A stretch of DNA of 15,611 nucleotides, from positions 1 to 15,611 of the forward strand of contig CAKUMQ010000057.1 of the NCBI GenBank assembly GCA_934667845.1. Reading direction: 5' to 3'. Both the position numbers and the translations under genes were made by a program. Below, one piece after another: positions 1 through 7,140 of the stretch. Each line of letters begins with the position of its first letter. Positions within the stretch are counted from its first letter, which is position 1. The notes under the pieces were generated by a model. That model saw nothing but the letters and a program-made list of their open reading frames with translations. It was not told where the DNA came from and did no database searches. This DNA comes from an uncultured Eubacteriales bacterium (GTDB lineage Bacteria > Bacillota > Clostridia > Oscillospirales > Acutalibacteraceae).

Positions 1-1330
1 CCATATAATTGACCTCCAGCTTCATCTCGCCGTCGAGCGTCTGCTCAAGCAGGTCATAGTAGTTTTTGTTTTCCAGCGAGGGGACGGAATACAGGAAGGT
101 GTATTCCGTGCGGCTCGTTTCCGATTCGGAATCGGGGCGCGAGACCGTTGTTATCGTTGTGGAAGGATCGGACGAGCTGTCCCCGGAGGGGGAGAAGCGC
201 TCGGGGAAGAGCATATACAAAATCATCACGCCGAGCAGCGCAAGCACAAGAAACACGCCGAGTGCGATCAGGGCGATCATTTTTCCTCGTCCGGAGGAGG
301 CGGGGGCATCCGCGTCCGCCTCCTGCTCCTCCGTCTCCTCGGCGGCTTCCTCGTCACGAAGCGTGGCGACGGTCTTAGAGGCGGACAGTCCCTCCTGCAG
401 CGCCTCGACCGATGCGGTGCGGTTATCGGGATTGACCTGCAGGCCGTTAAAGAGGCTCACCGCCACCTGATCGGGCAGCTCCTCCGCAATGGCGGCGGGA
501 ACGAACAGGTCGTTGCTGCCCGCCGAGCGCGTGCTCGCGTCGGGCGGCGGGTTGCCGGTCAGAACGCAGAACAGCGTGGCGGTCAGCCCGTATACGTCTG
601 TGCGCTCGTCCAGTACGGCGTCAAAGCTGTACTGCTCCGGCGCGGCGTATCCGGCGCAGAGCCGGGGCTTCAGGTCGGCGCTGACGGCACGCGCCTCGGG
701 CAGCAAAAAGCCGCGCAGACGCAGCCTGCCGTCCTTGCCGAGGATCAGCTCCTCGGGGCAGATGCCGAGATGGAAAATGCGGGCGTTATGCAGAAGGCGC
801 AGTCCGGCGAGCAGCGGCATGAACAGCGGGCGCGCTTCCTCCCAGCGCAGCCGTCCGCCCAGCTCGGCCAGGCGGGTCTGCAGCGAAACGCCCTCCTCCG
901 CCTCCGTGATGATATAGGAGGTCGCGTTGGCATCAAAAATATCATAGGTCGGGAACAGGATCGGGACATCGCGCATCCTCGCCAGTGTGCGGGCGTGGGT
1001 GCGGAATTTCTCCTGATATTCCGCAAACGTATGCTCACAGCCGCCGAGTATCCGCACAGAGCCGTCCTCGCTGCGCTCACAGAGCGTATCGGGGAAAAAC
1101 TCGTGAATCTGACAGGGCGTGTGGGAGACGGTGTCCAGTCCGATATAACTGATGCGGTCGCCGCCCGACCGTTCGGCTGCGCCGACGAGATAACGGTCAG
1201 CCAGGATCGTGCGGACAGGCAGACATGCCGGTTCATTCTGCGCATCGGTCCTCCGACCGCAAATGCCGCAGACCTCTCTCCCCTCGGGCAGGGGATTCAT
1301 GCAGCCCATGCAGATGTGTTCAGTATTCAT
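1..1330 (-). CDS. Zinc-ribbon, kinase-fold (pseudokinase) membrane protein with start of a PASTA-like region, partial
   Basis: The frame stays open for 443 codons to the left edge, so the C-terminus is missing. Residues 7-25 hold a CxxC...CxxC zinc ribbon (C7, C10, C21, C24). Residues about 46-315 follow the bacterial Ser/Thr kinase fold: GYAAPEQY (227-234) and DERTDVYGL (241-249) match the activation-segment end and the region after it. The catalytic residues are replaced: the VAIK lysine is His76 (CQIHEFFP), HRD is HLG (187-189), and DFG reads GFL (207-209). An acidic stretch (about 326-342) precedes one membrane helix (about 351-373), a Ser/Thr-rich linker, and a VPSLENKNYYDLLEQ stretch that may open a PASTA domain. 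The family normally senses cell-wall or other external signals, with the kinase domain inside. This copy most likely binds partners without phosphorylating them. The ATG at 1330 follows GAGGAGGTAAATGAT, and a promoter lies in the 77-base gap after the helicase-loader gene. Confidence 0.85.
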   Translation of the reverse strand, partial: MNTEHICMGCMNPLPEGREVCGICGRRTDAQNEPACLPVRTILADRYLVGAAERSGGDRISYIGLDTVSHTPCQIHEFFPDTLCERSEDGSVRILGGCEHTFAEYQEKFRTHARTLARMRDVPILFPTYDIFDANATSYIITEAEEGVSLQTRLAELGGRLRWEEARPLFMPLLAGLRLLHNARIFHLGICPEELILGKDGRLRLRGFLLPEARAVSADLKPRLCAGYAAPEQYSFDAVLDERTDVYGLTATLFCVLTGNPPPDASTRSAGSNDLFVPAAIAEELPDQVAVSLFNGLQVNPDNRTASVEALQEGLSASKTVATLRDEEAAEETEEQEADADAPASSGRGKMIALIALGVFLVLALLGVMILYMLFPERFSPSGDSSSDPSTTITTVSRPDSESETSRTEYTFLYSVPSLENKNYYDLLEQTLDGEMKLEVNYM

Positions 1331-1370
1331 ATCATTTACCTCCTCGGCAGAATACACGGGAACAACTGGT

Positions 1371-1399
1371 ATTTTACGCAATTCGGGGCAAAAAGTCAA
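1371..1399 (-). promoter_or_regulatory. Sigma-A-type promoter of the pseudokinase gene
   Basis: On the minus strand, TTGACT (1399-1394) and TAAAAT (1376-1371) are separated by exactly 17 bases. The -35 starts just past the stop of the helicase-loader gene, and the predicted transcript starts about 35 bases before the pseudokinase ATG. It suggests the pseudokinase can be expressed independently of the replication genes upstream. Confidence 0.7.
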
Positions 1400-1406
1400 G
1401 GCTTTT

Positions 1407-2393
1407 TCACCGAATGGAGCGGCGGAGCTGATCTAAACGCACATCGCTGCCGTAGAATATCACGGGACGAAACACGCCGATGATGCGCGAGGTGATGGCT
1501 TCGCCGTAGCGTGCGGAGAGCTGATCGGCGGTCAGATTGGTGCTGATGAGGGTGGGTAGCCCCGCCAGCAGGCGGGTGTTGAGCAGCTCATACAGGCAGG
1601 AGGCGGCAAACGGGCCGGAAAACTCCGTGCCGAGGTCGTCCATCACCAAAAGGTCGCAGCCGGTCATTTCCTCCAGTCCGCTGCCCTCTGCACGGCCGAA
1701 ATGCTCCTGCTCAAGCCGGTGGAACAGCTGTCCGGTCGGGCCATAAAGCACAAAGCGCCCCTTTTCGGCGGCGGCGCGGGCAATGGCAAGAGAGACCTGC
1801 GTCTTGCCGGTGCCGGTCGGGCCGCGGAGCAGAAGGCTCGGCGAGCGGGCGGAAAATTCCTCGCCGTAGCGGCGGCAGAATGCCAGCACCCGTTCCATGC
1901 GGGAGCGGGGAGAGGAGCCGTCGGCGGCGTCGGGCTTGTCGGAATAGACGGCGGCGGTCAGCTCATTAAAGGCGGGCAGGCGGGTGTGCGCGCTGTTTTC
2001 CAGCGCCCGCACAGAGCCGTCGCGGATGAGCGTCTCCAGGCAGACGCAGCGTTTGCCGTCCGCAAAGCCGGTGTCGCGGCAGAGCGGGCAGGTGTAGACC
2101 GGCTCGAAGTTGTCGGCGGTCTCTCCCGCGTTATGCAGGATATCGGCAAGCTGACGCTGCAGCGCCAGATTTTCGTCGCGGATCCGGGCAACGGCAGCTT
2201 CGGTACCGTCGCCGCTCAGGATCGCCTGCACGACCTGTCCGGCAGAGGCAGCCATTTTCTGCTCGATCGTGATGACGCGCGGATCAAGACTGCGCATCCG
2301 TTCCCGCAGTGCCGCGGCACGCTGCGCCGCTTCGGAGCGGCGGCGGGAGAGGACGGAGAGCGCCTCTGCATAGACATTCGGGTTAACGGCCAT
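1407..2393 (-). CDS. DnaC/DnaI-like replicative helicase loader (AAA+ ATPase)
   Basis: This 328-residue cytoplasmic protein has the layout of DnaI-type loaders, which place the replicative helicase on DNA at initiation and restart. An N-terminal helical region (about 1-95) leads into a zinc-binding segment, CPLC...CVC (C102, C105, C116, C118). The AAA+ core follows, with Walker A GPTGTGKT (191-198), Walker B LLVMDD (248-253), sensor-1 STN (284-286) and a likely arginine finger in TSRI (R303). The ATG lies two bases after the TGA of the DnaD-like gene, with AAAGGAG inside that gene's 3' end, so the two are translationally coupled. A DnaD-like gene beside a DnaC-like gene is a common Clostridia arrangement and supports a shared primosome role. 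Confidence 0.92.
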   Translation of the reverse strand: MAVNPNVYAEALSVLSRRRSEAAQRAAALRERMRSLDPRVITIEQKMAASAGQVVQAILSGDGTEAAVARIRDENLALQRQLADILHNAGETADNFEPVYTCPLCRDTGFADGKRCVCLETLIRDGSVRALENSAHTRLPAFNELTAAVYSDKPDAADGSSPRSRMERVLAFCRRYGEEFSARSPSLLLRGPTGTGKTQVSLAIARAAAEKGRFVLYGPTGQLFHRLEQEHFGRAEGSGLEEMTGCDLLVMDDLGTEFSGPFAASCLYELLNTRLLAGLPTLISTNLTADQLSARYGEAITSRIIGVFRPVIFYGSDVRLDQLRRSIR

Positions 2394-2395
2394 GA

Positions 2396-3394
2396 TCAGT
2401 TGCTCCTTTCGGAAGTGTCGGACAGGGAAGGCACATAGTTGACGAGCATATCCTCATATCCGCCGGTGTCGAGCGAGGAGGGCTTGGCGGACTTGGCGCC
2501 GCCGTCGAGCTGCGCGGGATCGGTAATGTTGTCCCGGTGCCAGCCCTCGAGGATGCGATTCATGTATCCGGCTTGGAATTTTCCGGTCTTTTCCATGGTG
2601 CGGGCATAGGCCTCGCGCAGCAGCGCGGCGGAGAAGCCCCATTCGTTGATCCAGCGGTCGGCGGCTTCGGTCTGCACCGCCGTCGGGTGGGGCAGGACGA
2701 TATCCAGGGCGGCTTCGACCTGGCCGACCGCCTTTTGCCGCCGCTCCATCAGGCAGAGCTGCTCCTCTGCGGCGTGGATGGTGGTGATCCCGCGGTCACA
2801 CCAGTCGAGCGCCATTTTTTCTATGTAGCGCAGGTTGCTCCTGTCGTGACCGACCGCCCAGCCGGTGATCATGATGATGACCTCGGCGGGCAGCCCGCAG
2901 GAGTCAAACAGATACAGCAGTGTTTCCATATCGCCGCCGGAGAGCGGGCGGCCGACCCGGGCGGAGACCGTGTCCAGCAGTACCGCAAACTGCGGGGTGT
3001 TTTTCTGCCGGGCGATGACCTCGTTCAGCTGCGGCTTGACGGCGGCGGGGCGCGGCGTGACCGGGGCGGGAAACGCGGCTGCGGGCGTCACGGCTGCCGA
3101 CTCTGCTGCCGGAACGGCAGCGGGGGCGGAGGATGCCGGAGCAGGTGAAGCCGCCTCCCGCTCACAGAGGATGCCGCAGCGGATCCAATAGGCAAATGCG
3201 TCCTCGCACTCCTTCGGATCCTCGCCGATGGCGGCGGCACAGGCGGCGGTGTCGACCGCCTTGCCCGCGTGACGGGCAAACCACAGCAAGACCTTGAGCT
3301 GTAATTTGCTGGCGAGCTTGAGCTGATCATCCGCCACGGCGGCGGGCAGCGCCATGACCTCGGCAAAGCAGTCGCGGCTCCAGAGAATATCCAA
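2396..3394 (-). CDS. DnaD-domain replication initiation protein
   Basis: This 332-residue protein begins with a DnaD N-terminal-like winged-helix region (about 1-78; LKLASKLQLKVLLWFARH is typical). An Ala/Pro-rich linker (about 82-118) follows, then two DnaD_B/DnaB_2 repeats. Each repeat carries the YxxxI...W-type signature, YIEKMALDW (190-198) and GYMNRILEGW (276-285). Family members bind DNA at the origin or at restart sites and help recruit the helicase loader. The start is a TTG at 3394: the homologous region begins almost at once, and GAGGAG lies about 11 bases upstream. A nearby ATG at 3401 is in another frame. It is the first gene of its unit, with a promoter at 3431-3459. Confidence 0.88.
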   Translation of the reverse strand: MDILWSRDCFAEVMALPAAVADDQLKLASKLQLKVLLWFARHAGKAVDTAACAAAIGEDPKECEDAFAYWIRCGILCEREAASPAPASSAPAAVPAAESAAVTPAAAFPAPVTPRPAAVKPQLNEVIARQKNTPQFAVLLDTVSARVGRPLSGGDMETLLYLFDSCGLPAEVIIMITGWAVGHDRSNLRYIEKMALDWCDRGITTIHAAEEQLCLMERRQKAVGQVEAALDIVLPHPTAVQTEAADRWINEWGFSAALLREAYARTMEKTGKFQAGYMNRILEGWHRDNITDPAQLDGGAKSAKPSSLDTGGYEDMLVNYVPSLSDTSERSN

Positions 3395-3430
3395 AACGCA
3401 TTTCGCTCCTCTTTTTCGTATATCCTCATT

Positions 3431-3459
3431 ATTATAGCAGTATTCGACAGGATAGGCAA
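3431..3459 (-). promoter_or_regulatory. Sigma-A-type promoter of the dnaD-like/helicase-loader unit
   Basis: TTGCCT (3459-3454), a 17-base spacer and a perfect TATAAT (3436-3431) on the minus strand, about 37 bases before the TTG start. It stands back to back with the nth promoter, and the two -35 boxes are 27 bases apart. Confidence 0.75.
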
Positions 3460-3486
3460 GCGGAAAAAACGGAAAAAGAAAGCGGT

Positions 3487-3515
3487 TTGACAGAATTCGC
3501 GCCGTGTGCTACAAT
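3487..3515 (+). promoter_or_regulatory. Sigma-A-type promoter of nth
   Basis: Consensus TTGACA (3487-3492), a 17-base spacer and TACAAT (3510-3515). The predicted start near 3522 leaves a leader of about 20 bases that holds AAGGAAG (3526-3532) nine bases before the GTG start. Confidence 0.85.
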
Positions 3516-3541
3516 AGCCTTACATAAGGAAGTGAATTGCC

Positions 3542-4177
3542 GTGACTAAGAAACAGCGGGCGAAATGCGCCGTGGAACGTTTACAGGCGGTCTATCCCGA
3601 CGCCGTTTGCTCTCTCGATTATACCGATCCGTTTCGGCTGCTTGTTGCCGTGCGGCTTTCGGCGCAGTGTACGGATGCGCGCGTCAACCAGGTGACGCCG
3701 GCGCTGTTTGCGCGTTTTCCGGACATGGCGGCGTTTGCCGCCGCATCGCCCGAAGAGGTGGAGCCGTATATCCATTCCTGCGGGTTCTTCCGCGGCAAGG
3801 CGAGAGATCTCGTCGCCGTCTCCCGCGTGCTGCTTGCCGAATATGACGGCAGGCTGCCCGACACGGTGGAGGAGCTGTGCCGTCTGCCAGGCGTCGGACG
3901 CAAGACCGCCAACCTCATCTGCGGCGACGTATTCGGTACGCCCGGCGTGGTGGTGGCGGATACCCACTGCATCCGCATTTCCGGTCGTCTCGGGCTGACT
4001 GATTCCAAGGATCCGTATAAGGTGGAAATGCAGCTGCGGCCGCTGCTGCCGCCCGCAGAGAGCAACAATTTCTGCCATCGTCTCGTGCTGTTCGGGCGGG
4101 ATACCTGTACCGCCCGCTCGCCGCACTGCGGAGCGTGTCCGCTTGCCGATATCTGCCCGTCCCGTGCCGACGGATAA
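3542..4177 (+). CDS. nth: Endonuclease III, DNA glycosylase/AP lyase
   Basis: This is a base-excision-repair enzyme that removes oxidised pyrimidines and cleaves at abasic sites. At 211 residues it has the usual family length. The helix-hairpin-helix LPGVGRKTAN (115-124) carries the catalytic lysine K121, and VVADTH (137-142) carries the catalytic aspartate D140. The [4Fe-4S] loop is complete with C189, C196, C199 and C205 (C-x6-C-x2-C-x5-C). Translation starts at GTG 3542, nine bases after AAGGAAG. It appears to be a single-gene unit with its own strong promoter, ending at the hairpin shared with pncC. Confidence 0.97.
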   Translation: MTKKQRAKCAVERLQAVYPDAVCSLDYTDPFRLLVAVRLSAQCTDARVNQVTPALFARFPDMAAFAAASPEEVEPYIHSCGFFRGKARDLVAVSRVLLAEYDGRLPDTVEELCRLPGVGRKTANLICGDVFGTPGVVVADTHCIRISGRLGLTDSKDPYKVEMQLRPLLPPAESNNFCHRLVLFGRDTCTARSPHCGACPLADICPSRADG

Positions 4178-4180
4178 AGC

Positions 4181-4216
4181 CATGCCCCGTGCGCCGAAAA
4201 TGACGCACGGGGCATG
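4181..4216. terminator. Bidirectional hairpin terminator between nth and pncC
   Basis: A perfect 13-base-pair stem (4181-4193 with 4204-4216, CATGCCCCGTGCG) has a 10-base loop. It starts four bases after the nth stop and lies five bases beyond the pncC stop on the other strand. The T-rich tails are weak (TTGTCCTATTT on plus, CTTTAT on minus), so its strength is uncertain, but the convergent position fits a terminator used by both genes. Confidence 0.75.
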
Positions 4217-4221
4217 TTGTC

Positions 4222-4707
4222 CTATTTGGGGATGCTTTCACAGAGCAGCGCGGCAAGACGCCGCAGAGCAAAAGCCGATGCCCGCCGCCGCACCGCGTTG
4301 CGCCCGGCATGGGCAAACCGCACGGTGGCGGTATGGCAGGCTCCGTTGACAAAAAAGCCGAAGCAGACGGTGCCGACCGGCAATGCGTCTGTGCCGCCGC
4401 CGGGACCGGCTAATCCGGTGATGCCGACGCCGACCTCGGCGTGCGCCCGCTCTGCTGCGCCCGCCGCCATTTCCGTCGCCGTTTCCTCGCTCACCACGCC
4501 GTGGGTGTCGATGGTCTCCTGCCGCACGCCGAGCAGCGCGACCTTGGACTCGGGGGCATAGGTGATATAGCTTTCCGCCAGCACATCGGAAACGCCTGCC
4601 ACGCCGACGAGCCGCGCCACGGCGAGACCGCCGGTGCAGGATTCCGCAAAGGCGATGTGCCAGCCGCGCGCTTTCAGCATTGCCGCGACCGTCTCCTCAG
4701 ATCTCAT
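4222..4707 (-). CDS. pncC: Nicotinamide-nucleotide amidohydrolase (stand-alone CinA C-terminal domain)
   Basis: PncC converts nicotinamide mononucleotide to nicotinic acid mononucleotide plus ammonia, recycling NMN (for example from NAD-dependent DNA ligase) back to NAD. The 161 residues are a single CinA_C domain. AESCTGG (21-27) carries the proposed nucleophile S23, and ESYITYA (45-51) and GITGLAGPGG (95-104) are conserved. The N-terminal MoCF-like half of full-length CinA is absent, so a competence name would mislead. The ATG at 4707 follows GGAGGAAACAGCGC and lies inside the end of the AAA+ gene (11-base overlap), which implies translational coupling. It is the last gene of the minus-strand unit. 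Confidence 0.93.
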   Translation of the reverse strand: MRSEETVAAMLKARGWHIAFAESCTGGLAVARLVGVAGVSDVLAESYITYAPESKVALLGVRQETIDTHGVVSEETATEMAAGAAERAHAEVGVGITGLAGPGGGTDALPVGTVCFGFFVNGACHTATVRFAHAGRNAVRRRASAFALRRLAALLCESIPK

Positions 4708-5743
4708 GCGCTGTTTCCTCCACCGTCGCCGTTTCGCCGGAAGCGGCGGCGATATCCTCGGCGGTCAGCCGCATCAGCGCCTCGCGCGAGCTTTCGCCCG
4801 AGCGGGCGAGACGGTTGGCCTGTGCCACCAGCACACGCTCAAACAGATTGCGCACTCCGCGGGCGTTGCCGAAGGTGTCGTTGTCGCGGCTCTCCCGCTT
4901 CAGAAACGCTTTCAGCTGTTCCTCCGCGCCGTCATCCAGACAGTAGGCGTTTTTGTTGCACCGCATCCGGAAGATGGCGACCATTTCATCCGGCGTATAG
5001 TCCGGAAAATACAGATAGCGGTTGAAACGGGATTCCAGCCCCGGGTTTGAGCGGATAAACCCGCTCATCTCATCGGTGTAGCCCGCCACGATCACCACAA
5101 GCTCGTCGCGGTGGTCCTCCATCGCCTTGAGCAGGGTCTCGATCGCCTCCTGCCCGTAATCGTTTTCACCCTTGCCCGAGAGCGCATATGCCTCGTCGAT
5201 AAACAGCACGCCGCCGAGCGCTTTTTGAATCACCTCGGCGGTCTTGCCCGCTGTCTGTCCCACATAGCCTGCCACCAGCCCGCTGCGATCCACTTCGACG
5301 AGCTGACCGGTCTTCAATATGTCGAGCGCGTGATAGATGCGCGCCATCAGGCGGGCGATCATGGTCTTTCCCGTGCCGGGATTGCCGGTGAACACCATGT
5401 GCAGCGACATGTCCGCCGTCGGCAGTCCCTGCTCCCGGCGGAGCTTCCACACCGTCATCAGGTGGATCATGTCCTCGACCTCGCGCTTGACGGTGCTCAG
5501 CCCGATATAGCTCTCCAATTCCTCCTGCAACGCCTCGATGGATTCGGCGGGCGCGGTCTCCTGCGCCGTCTCGGGGGCGGTTTCCGCCTTTTGCTCCTCG
5601 GCGCTGTCCGGTTTTTCTGTTTTTGCCGTCGGCGCCGATGTCGGCGCTCCCCACAGATCGTCGGTCAGCGTCTGCAGATTTTTCTCCGTCAGCTGCCGCA
5701 AAAGCTGTGTCTGCTGCAGGATCAGTTCATCCCGTTTGTCCAT
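4697..5743 (-). CDS. AAA+ ATPase of the CbbX/SpoVK type
   Basis: A cytoplasmic AAA+ protein of 348 residues from the chosen start. Residues 1-67 include a Gln/Leu-rich helix and a low-complexity Ala/Glu/Thr linker. The AAA core follows: SYIGLSTVKREVEDM (78-92), Walker A GNPGTGKT (120-127), pore-loop YVGQT (160-164), Walker B VLFIDEA (179-185), sensor-1 region VVIVAGYTDEM (216-226) and arginine finger in LESRF (236-240). CbbX remodels red-type Rubisco and SpoVK is a sporulation protein; the target here cannot be read from the sequence. I start at ATG 5743, eight bases after GGAGG; an upstream in-frame ATG at 5809 has no ribosome-binding site. The gene follows cdaR after a 74-base gap with a hairpin and overlaps pncC by 11 bases. 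Confidence 0.88.
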   Translation of the reverse strand: MDKRDELILQQTQLLRQLTEKNLQTLTDDLWGAPTSAPTAKTEKPDSAEEQKAETAPETAQETAPAESIEALQEELESYIGLSTVKREVEDMIHLMTVWKLRREQGLPTADMSLHMVFTGNPGTGKTMIARLMARIYHALDILKTGQLVEVDRSGLVAGYVGQTAGKTAEVIQKALGGVLFIDEAYALSGKGENDYGQEAIETLLKAMEDHRDELVVIVAGYTDEMSGFIRSNPGLESRFNRYLYFPDYTPDEMVAIFRMRCNKNAYCLDDGAEEQLKAFLKRESRDNDTFGNARGVRNLFERVLVAQANRLARSGESSREALMRLTAEDIAAASGETATVEETAHEI

Positions 5744-5768
5744 TCCGTGTTCCTCCGTATTTTCACAC

Positions 5769-5798
5769 AGCGGGCAGATGCTTTGACACCTGCCCGCT
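5769..5798. repeat. Inverted repeat in the cdaR-AAA+ gap, possible attenuator
   Basis: Perfect 9-base-pair arms (AGCGGGCAG at 5769-5777, CTGCCCGCT at 5790-5798) flank a 12-base loop. On the minus strand, the direction of the genes, the stem is followed by GTGTGAAAAT rather than a T run, so it is not a standard terminator. On the plus strand it is followed by only a short T run. It ends 25 bases before the AAA+ start codon and could lower or uncouple expression of the AAA+ and pncC genes from cdaAR. Confidence 0.45.
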
Positions 5799-5817
5799 TT
5801 TCGGATCATGCTTCAGA

Positions 5818-7140
5818 TCAGCTTTTCAGCGTCACATACACGCTGATCCCCGCGGCGTCCTCGCCGTAATAGATCCAGCTGTTTCCCGCGCTGCTCATCT
5901 GAATACGCAGGGTGTAGCGGTTCATTCCCGCCGAGGGGCTGTCGCCCAGTGCGATCCTGCCGGAAAAGCTCTTTTCGGTGAGGCGGTCGAGAACCTTTTT
6001 CTCGCCGACCACCGTAAATGTCACTGCCTGTGTCGGCACGTCGGCGGTCATTCCCTCCGGGATCCCGCTCACCGTCACGTTTTTGGCAGCCGTGCCGACG
6101 TTGAGCGTGAAGCTGCGGGAGGTGTAGCCGCTCAGGTTGACCTTTACGGTCACTTCGGTCGTGTTATCCAGTATCTGTACCGACGACGGCACGTTGAGCG
6201 CCACCCGCTGCGTCAGATTGTCGGGACTGAGATGGTCGAAATCGACCGTGCTGATCTGCTGTATGCTCTCGGCAAACGTGTCTACATCCGACTGCGGACC
6301 GACGATGACGATAGATGCGGGCGACACCGTCACGAGATCCTTGCGGTTTTTCAGCGCGGCGGGCACATTCTGCAGCGCGCAGGAGAAGTCCACCGTGCGG
6401 GATACCCAGACGGGAACGGTCACATTGACGGTCGTGGAGGTCAGGTCGGTGAAACGGCAGTCGGACAGATCCACCTCTTTGCCGTCGGCGTCCAGCGCGA
6501 CCAGCTCTGCGGAAAATACCGTTGTTTCGGAGATGGCGGCGGAATCGGAGATGCGCGCCACGATGGAGGCGATCTGCGACGTTACGCTGCGCGGCCCCTC
6601 AAGGGTCACGCTGCCGTCGGGCAGGAGCGACGAATCCGGGATGGCGTCGCCGAGCCGGTGCTGGCTCTCGTCCGCCACCTTGACACCGCCGGTGTCCACG
6701 CCGACCTTGAACGACAGACCGGTATCCCAGTAGTCACAGGTGACGGTGACGGTATTCGGGAAGCAGCTGGTGATGGTGTAGTCCGTTTCCGCGCTGTTGC
6801 GGCTCGCCGTGACGGAAAGGGTCTGCTTGCCCGTGCGGAAGATCGTGCCGGTATCCACCCGCACACGGACGTCCTCGGCGGTCAGCTGTGAGATCACCGA
6901 AAACCGCCCCTGCACCCGCACCTGCACGTCAAATGTGCTTTCGCCGATGATGCGCATGCCGATCTGCTCGGCATAGGTGCCGGTCAGATCCACGGGAACC
7001 GAGACCCTGAGCACGCGTTCTTCATCCGCCGATCCGCCGTAAATTACGGCGCCCCAGATGGCGATCGCCGCCAGGAGGGAAAATATGATCATCGCCTTGC
7101 GGTTGTGCATCAGGGCGCTGAGTGAAAACCGTTTGCTCAT
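5818..7140 (-). CDS. cdaR: YbbR-domain protein, CdaA regulator
   Basis: CdaR-type proteins are anchored to the outer face of the membrane by one helix and modulate the c-di-AMP cyclase CdaA. The 440 residues begin with a short basic segment and a single membrane helix (about 16-34, KAMIIFSLLAAIAIWGAVI). A long beta-rich extracytoplasmic region follows, holding several YbbR-type repeats, recognisable by stretches such as SVPVDLTGTY and VTLEGPRSVTSQIASI and the repeated V-x-V-P pattern. The ATG at 7140 overlaps the cdaA stop as ATGA (4 bases) and has GGGAGGAAG upstream, so it is co-translated with cdaA. In many Firmicutes glmM comes next; here it does not. Confidence 0.92.
   Translation of the reverse strand: MSKRFSLSALMHNRKAMIIFSLLAAIAIWGAVIYGGSADEERVLRVSVPVDLTGTYAEQIGMRIIGESTFDVQVRVQGRFSVISQLTAEDVRVRVDTGTIFRTGKQTLSVTASRNSAETDYTITSCFPNTVTVTCDYWDTGLSFKVGVDTGGVKVADESQHRLGDAIPDSSLLPDGSVTLEGPRSVTSQIASIVARISDSAAISETTVFSAELVALDADGKEVDLSDCRFTDLTSTTVNVTVPVWVSRTVDFSCALQNVPAALKNRKDLVTVSPASIVIVGPQSDVDTFAESIQQISTVDFDHLSPDNLTQRVALNVPSSVQILDNTTEVTVKVNLSGYTSRSFTLNVGTAAKNVTVSGIPEGMTADVPTQAVTFTVVGEKKVLDRLTEKSFSGRIALGDSPSAGMNRYTLRIQMSSAGNSWIYYGEDAAGISVYVTLKS

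Noticed and set aside
1..1330. Annotation as an active Ser/Thr protein kinase
   Set aside because: All three catalytic signature positions are replaced, so only the fold is supported.
4222..4707. Truncated competence protein CinA
   Set aside because: The length, intact motifs and own ribosome-binding site fit the stand-alone PncC enzyme, with no remnant of the N-terminal domain upstream.
5744..5809. 22-codon N-terminal extension of the AAA+ protein, including a CxxC-like CPLC
   Set aside because: The ATG at 5809 has no ribosome-binding site and the extension overlaps the hairpin, whereas ATG 5743 has GGAGG at ideal spacing.
5623..6891. A 422-codon plus-strand frame opposite cdaR and the AAA+ gene
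   Set aside because: The His/Arg/Gly-rich translation is typical of a shadow frame, and both minus-strand genes have clear family matches.
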